The notes beneath the pieces were generated by a model, which did not search any database, was not told where the DNA came from, and was given only the letters and a program-made list of their open reading frames with translations. Source: Pleurodeles waltl (lineage: Eukaryota > Chordata > Amphibia > Caudata > Salamandridae). From it: a DNA stretch of 64,000 nt. Positions 54,735 through 64,000 of the stretch are shown piece after piece (within the stretch, counting starts at the first letter, position 1; each line of letters opens with the position of its first letter). A program made the translations under genes and the position numbers. Where the stretch lies: positions 426,019,776 through 426,083,775 of the forward strand of contig NC_090442.1 of the NCBI RefSeq assembly GCF_031143425.1, given 5' to 3'.

Positions 54735-56110
54735 GTAGTGTTGGCGTGTGAGCTCTCAATATTAGGCTAAGGTGACATCTACTACCCTCAGAGGTCGACT
54801 CAAATCTTTTAACTCAGACAGAAGTAATGAGATCATCAGATCAATCAATGAGAACCAATACAATCAAAATATACAATAAGGAGTCCATAATTCATACACA
54901 CTATGACCTATGTGATCATGAATCACCACACCAGTTTAGTAAAGTTTGAACATGTATTGCCCTTAAGTTGACAATACTAAGGTCACGTAAATGATGTGCA
55001 AAACCAAATGATAGCAATACAGAAACAACACAGGCTGTCCACAGCATCTGAAGACTTCCAATTTTATAAGTGCAATCAGCATTAAACAATCCTAAAGAAA
55101 TATACAGAATAACAACAGAATTATTTGAAAAATAGAAATAGAATTCATTAGTTGTGCAGTTGACTCAATCACAATCAATTGATAAACATTTAATCGAATA
55201 CTGGGTCAGCAATCCTAGCTACAGAATTCTAATTCAAAAAGCATGCGTGGGCTGGGCTTTGCACATGCAAAAATTCAAAATAAGACAAAAGTTAATTTGG
55301 AAAAAACATCTAACTATGGCACTAACAAAACGTTTGTGATTGGCTTTCTAAAGGGAAAAACCTGAAAAATAAAAATAAATGCACATTGGTTATACTGCTC
55401 TTAAATGAGACAGCAGCTTGCAGAGTCTTCATCAGCTGAGCACAGGAACAGCAGGTCTTCAGCAGTAAGCATCAGGAACATGAAAAGGGAAAACAGTTCA
55501 GTAATGTTGGGCCTAATGTAAGTGAACTGTGAAAATAATAAGTAGCTAGATAGAAGAGCTGAATAGTAGATCAGAACGAAGCAGAAACTGAACAGTATCT
55601 AACTCTGAATAGAACTGTGCAGAAAGCTAAACAAAAACCTTCTAACTTAAAGTCCCAAAAGTTACTAGCTAGGCTTCTATTGGACAAGACTATGAGGTGT
55701 GATAACTAAGTGACCAATTATGTTTAATCTGGGCTTCAGTTGTAGTTTTCTTTGTTCCTTTTCCAAGATAGTTTCATGTTCACGCTCCTCTCTGGGTTGC
55801 AATTTCCTTAAAAACATAACTTTGTAAAAACAGCAGCACAGAACACATTTAGATAAGGTTGCTTCCTACCAGAAACAAAAGCCCATTGTTAAACCTTGCA
55901 ATATTTAAAGCCAGGAAGTACAGAGTGAACAGCTAATAGACAATGTTTGCAAAAGTGTTTCAGTAAAGTCAGCATTACATTTCCTCACTGTGCTTCTTGA
56001 AAAATACAAAACGTAGGCCTTTTCACTAATGCTAATAAATGAAGAACAAAAAATGTATAATAATTTCAAACCATTAGTTTTGTAGTACAATAAGATTAAT
56101 CATCTTTTGT
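54735..56110 (-). mobile_element. LTR related to the ERV LTR family (solo or fragment)
   Basis: Homologous to 63255-64000: gtgatcatgaatcaccacac against cagtcatgaataaccacacc, ccaaatgatagcaatacaga and ggctgtccacagcatctgaa against ggctgtccaaagcagcggaa, and the aatttggaaaaaacatctaa element shared with the ERV LTR at 34637-34660. Orientation follows the ERV at 34.4-48.1 kb. No viral genes adjoin. Boundaries are approximate. Confidence 0.55.
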
Positions 56111-56820
56111 CAGTACACGTAGTCATAATTAATCAAAATACATTTCACAGTAATTTATTATTTCACATAGAAATCTAAGTAATGGACACCATGTCAACCA
56201 CAATATAAACATACACGTTTTATTTTTTTAACACAATTTTCTCTATTTCGGCCTTTTAATACATGTTAATCATTTTGTTTTGGTTACACTTTTTTTTATT
56301 AATAATGTTTTGTTCTCTAACAGTAGGCAGTTCAGAAGTCCTCACTATTTAGAGTTCCCTGCTGCACTGGTGGGAAAATTGTTGCCAAAAGTGCTCTTCT
56401 TGACACATTGGGTACACTTTTGTTGAATAACAAATTGCCACACAGGTTGGCATGTCATGTCGGCCCCCTTGGCAATCTGTTAGTTTCTTAGAAACAAACC
56501 CCCAAAACAACTGCTATTGTTTAAGAATCGAACAGCAATTCCAAATTGCGCAAGAAGTTTTTCTCTTTCTATGTGAATCCATTGATCATTGTTCTTGCCT
56601 TGACATTCTGTGCCTCACATGATGGCTCCAGGCAGGAAGGACATATTCATGAAATTCTCTATTACTTTCCCTGCCACAAATTTTCCATATGCAGCTATAT
56701 CTAGTTTTATATTTATATGTTTTATTGAATAGATTCCTAATATATCCAGTGATCAGCTGTGCACATCTCCAGATGACTCCTCAAGCAAGCACACAAACTG
56801 AGGCAATGATATGTAGTATT
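56111..56820. other. Intron sequence without recognised element
   Basis: AT-rich, non-coding. A possible palindromic remnant around 56395-56480 was not resolved. The sequence changes to integrase homology at about 56822. Confidence 0.4.
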
Positions 56821-56821
56821 T

Positions 56822-57510
56822 CATCTCACTTTAACTGTTTGGTGGTTGTGGACCATGCCACCAGGTACCCTGAGGCAATACCCCTCAGAACAGTTGCTGC
56901 TCCTACAGTGGCTAGGGCCCTACTTGGTGTGTTCACCAGATTGGGACTCTCAAAGGAGGTGGTCCCAGACAGGGGCACAAATTGTATGTCAGCCTATCTG
57001 AAAGCAATGTGGGATGAGTGCGGTGTTACATATAAGTTCACCACCCAGACCAATAGTCTGGTGGAAAGATTTAATATGACCCTGAAGGTCATGGTAATCA
57101 TGGGTTAGTCTGACAAACTCAGGAGGCGATGGGATGTTCTCCTCCTATGCCTACTGTTTGCATACAGAGAGGTGCCACAAAAAGGGGTTGGATTCAGCCT
57201 CTTTGAGTTACTGTTTGGGCATTCTGCAAGAGGCTCATTATGCTTGGTGAGAGAGTCTTGGGAGAAGCCTCTCAAATAGGCCAAGGAGAATGTGCTAGAC
57301 TATGTGCTGGGCCTGCGGTCACGCATGGCTGAGTACATGAAGAAAGCAAGCAGCAACCTGGAGCCCAGCCAAGAGCTCATGAAGCTCTGGCATGACCAAA
57401 AGGCTACCATGCCTGAGTATCACCCAGATCAGCTGGTGTGGGTTTTGGAGCCTCCTAGGACACTTCAGGCCAAATGGACTGGGCCCTATCCAGTTTTGGA
57501 GAAAAAGTGA
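56822..57510 (+). pseudogene. Gmr1-like integrase fragment
   Basis: Core and C-terminal part only. It has LVVVDHATRYPEAIPL with the first D, KEVVPDRGTNCMS with the second, and NSLVERFNMTL with the E. Compared with the copy at 13883-14209, about five residues (PYHPQ there) are missing before the E. A stop at about 57106 is followed by more coding sequence: GFSLFELLFGHS, VLDYVLGLRSRMAEYMKKAS and the C-terminal WTGPYPVLEKK. It lies directly upstream of reverse transcriptase on the same strand, the inverted Ty3/Gypsy order typical of Gmr1. Confidence 0.83.
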
Positions 57511-57532
57511 GAGGTCACCTACCTGATGGACT

Positions 57533-58848
57533 TTGGCACCACCAGGAATCCCCAGGGATCCTGCATGTAAACAGACTGAAGCCCCCCAGTACAGGGCAGA
57601 CATGACCATGGTAAAGGTCAAAGATGAAGGGAAGGAGCAGGAGAGTGAACCTCTGCCAGACCTCCTTTTCACAAATGAACAAGATGGATCAGTGAAGGGT
57701 GTGGTCCTCTCTCACAAGTTGACAGCCCAGCAGCAGAAAGACGGCAAACAAGTTTTGGAGCAGTTTGCTGGTCTGTTTTCTTTGACCCCTGGACTCAACA
57801 ATTGGTGTGTCCATGATATTGACACTGGTGACAGCTTACCTGTCAAGAACAAGCTGTACAGGCTGTCTGACCAGGTCAAGGCCAGCATCAAAGGTGAAGT
57901 GGCTAAGATCTTGCATCTCAAGGTAATTGAGCCCTCTGCTAGTCCTTGGGCCAGTCCAGTGGTACTGGTACCCAAACCCAATGCCCAAGGTGGGAAAAAG
58001 GAATTAAGATTCTGTGTAGACTACAGAGGTCTAAATGCAGTCACCAAGACTGATGCTCATCCCATACCTAGAGCTGATGAGCTCATTGATAGGGCGAGGG
58101 CTGCCAAATTCCTGAGTACATTTGATCTGACCTCAGGATACTGGCAGATTGCCTTAAGTCCAGGAGCTAAGGAGAGGTCAGCACTGTCCCCACCAGAGGG
58201 CCACTTCCAGTTCAAAGGGGTGCCCTTTGGCCTGAAAAATGCTCCTGCAACCTTCCAATGGTTGGCGGATAGCCCTGTCTGGGTTGGAATCTTTCAGTGC
58301 AGCTTATCTGAATGATATATCTGTATTCAGTTCCACCTGAGAGGACCACCTGGTCCACCTGAATGAAGTGCTTCAGGCCCTGCTTCAAACAGGCCTGACT
58401 ATCAAGGCAAGCAAGTGCCAGATAGGGTATATTTCAGTTGTGTACCTGGGCCACCTTGTTGGTGGAGGCCATGTATAGCCTCTCCAGCCCATGAGCCAGA
58501 CTATCTTGGATTGGGAGGCTCCTGAAACCCAGACTCAGGGCAGGGCCTTTGTTGGCCTGACTGCGTACTACAGGAGGTTTATTCAGAATTATAGGACCAT
58601 TATGGCTCCTCTTACAGAACTCACCTCAAAGAAACAGCCCAAGAAAGTCATTTGGATTCCAGAGTGTCAAAAAGTCTTTGACACTCTGAAACAAGCTATG
58701 TATTCAGCACCAGTGTTACTGGCCACTGACTATAGCAAGGAGTTAATAGTGCAAACAGATGCTTTAGAAGAAGGGATTGGAGCAGTGTTAGCACAAGTTA
58801 ATGAAGAGGGCCAAGATCAGCTAGTTGCCATCATTAGCAGGTGACTAC
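57533..58848 (+). pseudogene. Gmr1-like reverse transcriptase and RNase H start
   Basis: The linker (SEPLPDLLFTNEQDGSVKGV) is followed by reverse transcriptase: IDTGDSLPVKNKLYRLSDQV, SPWASPVVLVPKPN, LRFCVDYRGLNAVTKTDAHP, FLSTFDLTSGYWQI (motif A aspartate) and FGLKNAPATFQWL. After a frameshift near 58290 the catalytic box reads AAYLNDISVF, where the first D of the usual LDD is replaced by N. The second part (58491-58844) covers the thumb and the beginning of RNase H: LTAYYRRFIQNYRTIMAPL and LLATDYSKELIVQTDALEEG. It is cut off at LTR-B sequence near 58850. Dead element. Confidence 0.87.
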
Positions 58849-59869
58849 TCCCCATAGAGAAAAGATGGAGCTTTGTAGTGCCCTTCTCTGATTGGCCAGC
58901 CTCTGGCAGCCTGGCCAGGCTGCCTTGATGAGGTGTGAAGTATCCTGGGCTGAACACAAAGGATGTGCTTGGGGGAGGAGATCTGCCTCAGCAGATGGGG
59001 AAGCAGGAAGGGGCAAGGGCTGCCAAACTGGTCTTCAAAAGCAGGGAAGGACATTTGGAGCAACCCAGCACCTCCCTTACATCCTGCAACCCCAGACAAT
59101 TAGGTGATGTCTGGATTAGATTAGGAGAGGGCAGGAGAGGGGTTTGTTTAGGATTTGTAGCCACACCAGTGGGGGCTCAGCCAGGTCTAATCTCCAAAAA
59201 TCATTCTCAGCCATGATGGATTTTTTAAAGAATGTTGCTGCCTGGAATTGATTTTTGCCACACTTCCCAGGAAATGGTCATCACAAGGGGAAGGACCCTC
59301 CATTTGAGTGGAGAACTAGGACCCCCCTGTTTTTCACCTAGGAGCAAGGATAAATATGGCAGAGCTGCACCCACCCCTCAGATCACTACAAGGAAGAACA
59401 TCAGAAGAAGAAGGACTGCCCTGCTGGACCCCTGACCTGCACCTGGACACTGCACTCTGAAAGACTGCACCAGCTGCACATGTGGGCTCCACTACAAGAA
59501 GGAATTTGCCTGGCTTCAACTGGTTCAAGGAGGGGCTCCTTGTTTGCTACAGATGAAAAACTGCTAACCAGAGTCTTCCTGTCTCGGATCCTGAAGAAAC
59601 TTACCAGCTGGTCACTGTCCAGTTGCCAAATTGGAGTTTGTGCCAGGTGCATTCTGGGAATTGTAGTCTGCACCCTCAAGGAGCAACTTGGAGCTTCTGG
59701 AACCTTGGGGTGAGAGGTGGACTCCTATAATACCTAAAAAGACCTTCTGTAAGAAATATCCACACAATTGGAGAACTTTTGTAATAAATGCTCCATTAAG
59801 GGACCGACCTTCTTCGGCAACTCTAGCTGGGCTGCCTCAACTGCGACCCAGCCTGACTTGCAGGTTCAT

Positions 59870-60225
59870 CCCGCTGAAGAAAATCACAGGAAAAGTGACT
59901 AAGTCCGAATGAAGAGAGTTGACCGGAACCTTCCGAGCAGTGTATCCGAAGAGGGCTCCAGGGACGTCGGATCAAGATTCAGGTTCTGCCCGGTCAAATG
60001 ATTTTCATCTAGAAAAATCTTCTAAGTCCGAACTTAGAAATCTTCACCGAGGGCTCCTGCAATGCGTATCTGAGGAAGGGCTCCAGGAATGTCAGATCGG
60101 ACTGGCGACTTAGTCCTGCTGAAGAAAATCTTCAAGAAATCGACTAAGTCAGAAGGTAAACTTTTGACCGAGGCCTCCCGCTTGCTGTAGCCGAGCAAGG
60201 CTCCATCACGGTCAGCCATAAACTT
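59870..60225 (+). repeat. ~122-bp tandem repeat within LTR-B
   Basis: Three units sharing gctgaagaaaatc, ctaagtccgaa (or ctaagtcagaag), accgaggcctcc-like and gggctccag..cgtcggatc blocks. The ggctcca block recurs at about 59957, 60079 and 60200. Part of this is also in copy 1 (3990-4094), so the repeat belongs to an LTR subfamily. Confidence 0.65.
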
Positions 60226-60265
60226 TGACTTTGCCCCAGTCCAGGTACAACCGGAAGACCTCATA

Positions 60266-61059
60266 GGCTGGCGGCACCTACCTCCACTATTATGACATTG
60301 GTGGTTTGGCCAAAGCCAAACCACCAATGTACCACACCGCCTGCCACAGCGGTAGTCTCCAGCCCGGCGGCCTTCACTAGGCCACCTATGGCATTTTGAT
60401 CTCGCCCACTGCCATGGTTTCCGTGGGTTCTGTACCACCACAGAAACCATGGCGGTAGGCACTATCAGTGCCATGGAATTCCTTCCCTGGCACTGATAGG
60501 AGTCTCCCCTGTCCCCCTTCCCCTCCAGAGAGTCCTTCCCCACCCGCCCCCTTCGTACCCCCCTTCACATATACATCCATACATGAACATACATACACAC
60601 CCATACACACATGCATACAATCATTCACCCACGCATGCATACATACATACACACTCAGAAAATCTCGCGAACAGACATCCAGGCACACATGCAAGCACAT
60701 GACACAACATGCATGAACATACACACACACTCTTTCACACACGCATTACAAATGCATGTATGCATTCACTCACAGTCACACATACCCCAACACATGCATA
60801 CAGCACCCCCCGCCCCCTCTCCTGTCGCCGCGCAGCAAAACACTGCCAGGCCGTAATATGGAACATGATACGGTAGGTGGTGTTTTGCTGGCCGGGCGCT
60901 GCTGCCGACATGACCATCGCCGGAATTATGGCAGCCTTCTGGCAGTATTCCGGATACAGTCATAATGGCATGGATGGTCGGGTAGCCACAGCGACGGTAT
61001 GTTGGTGGCCTTCGCCATGGCGGTAGGCGGCATTTGCCGCCTATCCCATAATGAGCGCC
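60266..61059 (-). mobile_element. MITE family C, second copy, at the same LTR-B site
   Basis: Reverse-oriented relative of 3378-3961: the right end ccataatgagcgcc reads GGCGCTCATTATGG in reverse, and the left end is ggctggcggcacc. Flanks are ATA and TTA, the eroded counterpart of the TAA duplication. It contains a long ACAC/CATACATA microsatellite (60565-60790) where copy 1 has a TG tract, and hairpins of gccatggtttccgtgggttc type. Confidence 0.75.
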
Positions 61060-61373
61060 TTAATCTTTAAAAATTCATATCTCCAGATCCCCTTATTTAA
61101 TTTTATTCATTATGGTGTCATTTTAAAGCAAAACATATTTCCTATTTTTATAAATTGGTTTTGGAATTTTAAACTGTTTCCTGTGTTTTTTTTAATTACT
61201 GTTTTGTGATACTTAAATGCTTTACACTTTGTCTACTAAGTTAAGCCGTGTTGCTTGTTGTCAAACTACTAATGGTTTAGCTGGGGTTAATTTATTGAGA
61301 CCTAACTGAACCTACTGGGGTTTAGTGGCCTATTGCTAAGTGTAGGTACTTACCTGCCCTCACTTTCCAACAC

Positions 61374-62639
61374 ATACTTGTTGAAAAAAACTCTGATGTT
61401 TTTCTGTCCTGTTTCACATATTTTAGGAATGTGTTTTGGGGGGTTGTTCTTCGCACTTTCCTATTCCTTGTGTACTGCTCTCTTTCCCTCCAATCCCCAT
61501 GTTTCTTCTCCTCCCATCTTCTTCATTTTCCTTCTCCATGCTTTCCGACCTGCTCCCTGCCTCCAGCATGTTCTCTATATTCTTACCTTCTCTCCCTGCT
61601 TTGCTTGCCCTTGTCTCCGTCTTGATTCAGACTGAGCACCAGTAACTCAAGGTTCTTCTGCTACCCCTCTCTGTGTCTCTGTACGGAGCCCTTGGCTGCA
61701 ACTTCTTCCCCATGTCTCTGCAATGAGTACCTGCAGCACAGGTTGCTACCCCTACTGGCCCTCTACTGAGCAACTATAGCATGTTAAGAGGAGTGCTTTT
61801 ATGGTCACACTAACCTGGAAAAACAGTCAAGGTCATCAACTGCCATTCTAAGGATTGCTGAATGTTCACATGCCTTGAACTGTAAATAACTGTACCTTCA
61901 GTGGTTAAATTGAGCAGGTGGTTGCTAATGGAGGCCACCGGCACTTATTTTCAGACTGGAAATTATTTTTCTGCATTAGACGTTTAGTGAGACAAGAGAA
62001 GGGAAAAACACACAAAGCAGAAAGACACGAGAAAATGAATTATGAAAAACCGTCACATAAGGAGAAAACAAGAACATGCTCAAATGAGGTAAAGGACAGA
62101 GGGTGTGTGGGAGTGGATTAAAAGGCATGAAATGGATTTAAGAATGAACAACCTTTTTTAGTTGCATCATTTAATTGCACAGGCCATGGGCTTCTGATCA
62201 GAGATCTGGGCACTGGCACTCAATCTTGTACAAACTAAGCACTGTAAATTACCTCCTTGTACAAAGATAACATGCAATTGAGCTACAGTATGTTGCATGT
62301 TTCTACAAACATGTGACTGATATTAGCTAAGAATGTTAGTACAACTTTTGAAAAAATGAACAGGAATGCTCCAAGAGCTTTGACAGTAACTGTCACCATA
62401 ACCCAAAATTAAGATAAATATTTAGGACATAGAAAACAAGCAGAAATTGATAGACTTGTGAAAGCCATGCTCTCTCTGTCATCAGGTGTGCTGAAAAAAA
62501 AAAGCAGTTTACCTTGTTGCCAAAGTTTTTTCCACTCCTTGAAAAAGAAATCAAGGGCACCTTATGTATTCATAATTCTTTTGTATCATGAGATTGAAGG
62601 GGCAGTGGTGGACACGTCTGGAACCTCGGTTAACTGCAT
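61374..62639. other. Intron sequence, pyrimidine-rich patch
   Basis: No gene recognised. A C/T-rich segment at 61440-61625 gives open frames in several phases, which I read as compositional. The remainder is AT-rich unique-looking sequence. Confidence 0.45.
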
Positions 62640-63045
62640 AGGATACTGGGGGCTGATTACAGGAAATACCTATGTCTGATTCCAGGGACCACTCGCTAAT
62701 AAGAGCCTCTGGTACTGCATTCTGCTACAGAAAGGATTTACTTCTGACTTTAAGGATTACTAATACTGACCTAAGGTGCAGCAGCCTGATTACAGCAAGG
62801 GCATACATCTAACTTCACAAAGCTCTAGTAGCAGTCTAATGTAATGCCCTGCACTGCACTTTAGGAAATATTTTTGCTTGACCCCTGGGACCTCTAGCTA
62901 AGTCCTAAGGTACTACAGCCTGCTACAGAAAAATATTTGGGTCTGGCCCCAGGGACTACTTTAATAATCTAAGATTCTGTAGCCTGTTACAGAGAATAAT
63001 TTTTGTCTGACTCCAGGTAACACTTCTAAATGACCTAACTTACAT
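62640..63045. repeat. Degenerate ~66-bp minisatellite
   Basis: About six diverged units of the form gcctgctacagaaaatatt, tgtctgactccaggga, cactctaataatctaagg. The ccaggga/cctggga core is at about 62684, 62880, 62946 and 63014; the last three are 66-68 bp apart. Non-coding. Confidence 0.6.
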
Positions 63046-63254
63046 CATTGCAATAGATTTACTTGCGTACTTACTTACATATGTCTACTTCCCCTTGGGG
63101 TGTATGCCATCAACTAGGACTCTCCATCCAACTCTTTCCTGGGATTGTCTTACAATCTGGCCCCATCTACTTGCAGTCAGCCTCGTGTCCTCAACGCCCA
63201 TGTGTTTCTTGGACTTTGCCTTTTCCTTCTCCCTTCAGGGTTTGTTAGTGCATC

Positions 63255-64000
63255 TGACCTTAATAAGTAAACTTAAAAGGGGACGCAAATAAGTCGATGA
63301 ACCTTTTGACTCACAATTAAGATGTTCTTACCATAGCTCCAGTACATAATCAATAATCAATAAAAAAATAGTCAATAATCATTAGCAATCAATGACAGCA
63401 ATAATCAATGGAGTCAGTAATTGTCATGCACCATGACCTTTCAGTCATGAATAACCACACCTTTTAGTAAAAGTTAGAATATTTATTTCCCTATATATAC
63501 AATGTTAAGGTCATATAGATTAATCTCAAAATCAAATGAAACACATACAGAAACAATACTGGCTGTCCAAAGCAGCGGAAGAAACTTAATCTAATAAAAG
63601 CTTGAACTATAACACATTCTAAAGTTATGGTGCAAATCAGTAACAAAGTCAACTGCGTCAAAGTAATTACATACATTAAGTTTAGCAGAGAAATTCATCA
63701 AGCATTAACCCCTGTTAGCATATTTCATTAGTGAAGATCCTTACCTAACACCAGGTTAGCATCAGCATGTTTGGTTTCATGCAAAACAATTTGGTAACAC
63801 AAATTTGGAAAAATATCTAACTATGGCTCAAGCAAAACAATGCAGTTGGTACCAAGGAAGAACGAAAAAACAAATATGCATGATAATCAACAGTCTCATT
63901 TATAACACCTATCCTCAATGTGGATCAGCAAGCAGAGTCAGTCTTCATCCTCAGTACACCAGTCGATCAACAATACATCAGGATGCAGCATCAAAGTTCA
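63255..64000 (-). mobile_element. LTR of the ERV family, running off the window
   Basis: Starts near taataagtaaacttaaaagg and gtcgatgaacctttt, matching the outer end of the ERV 5' LTR at 46725-46780. It continues through gcatcagcatgtttggtttc and tgtggatcagcaagcagagt, matching 47148 and 47296. More diverged from the ERV than the ERV LTRs are from each other. Whether it is solo or the end of a second provirus cannot be decided here. Confidence 0.7.

Larger units (their letters stand above)
58855..61373 (+). mobile_element. LTR family B, copy 3, carrying MITE C
   Basis: Same family as 3098-4094 and 31275-33445 in the opposite text orientation. It begins within the LTR (ctgattggccagcctctggc) at the broken end of the Gmr1-like pol and runs to a terminal CTCACTTTCCAACA at about 61373. 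It contains a three-unit internal repeat (59870-60225) and a MITE (60266-61059). No gag follows at the right end. Confidence 0.7.

Noticed and set aside
61431..61645. Open frames in several phases on the + strand
   Set aside because: Pyrimidine-rich sequence avoids stops in all phases; the peptides are Ser/Leu/Pro-rich without a domain.
53540..64000. A third CD36 exon, expected to encode the segment starting YNNT
   Set aside because: I scanned for an acceptor followed by such codons and found no convincing match; it is probably beyond the window.

Overview
The window looks like one stretch of a very large, transposon-swollen vertebrate genome, most likely a salamander. Newt (Pleurodeles-like) is my guess from the repeat families, but I ran no species test. 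The only host coding sequence I recognise is two exons of the fatty-acid/scavenger receptor gene CD36 on the + strand (6497-6641 and 53198-53380). They have good splice sites, agree in reading phase and match adjacent parts of the ectodomain. The window is therefore intragenic: part of one intron, a 145-nt exon, a 46.6-kb intron, a 183-nt exon, and part of the next intron. Almost everything else is mobile DNA sitting in those introns.

Layout. 1-6.4 kb: Penelope-like and L2-like retroelement fragments, broken up by foldback MITEs and an LTR fragment. 7.48-19.59 kb: a MITE split by an 11.5-kb Ty3/Gypsy element of the Gmr1 type. That element has 2.2-kb LTRs on the minus strand, a 5-bp target duplication, a minus-strand gag-protease-integrase block, and also an inverted plus-strand gag-protease block and a palindrome-rich minisatellite. 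20.0-26.8 kb: a nearly intact L2-like LINE on the minus strand whose 5' end is about seven tandem copies of a ~514-bp GC-rich monomer. 27-31 kb: two minisatellites, one interrupted by a hAT-like element. 31.3-33.4 kb: a second LTR family. 34.4-48.1 kb: a gamma-like (class I) endogenous retrovirus on the minus strand with gag, pro, pol and env, all decayed, plus later LINE and MITE insertions. 48-64 kb: older intron sequence, small DNA-transposon remnants, a Gmr1-like integrase-RT-RNase H fragment, another copy of the second LTR family, and retrovirus-like LTRs at 54.7 kb and at the right edge.

How it fits together. The nesting gives a relative chronology: MITE, then Gmr1-like provirus, with another MITE inside its gag leader; and ERV, then a truncated LINE with an 8-bp target duplication. 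Several insertions can be checked inside the window because a related unoccupied copy is present. The most unusual items are the monomer-array LINE, the single-TSD proviral structure with inverted gag blocks, and a MITE that appears to have been amplified as part of an LTR. All coding calls come from reading translations and motifs by eye; no database search was possible.
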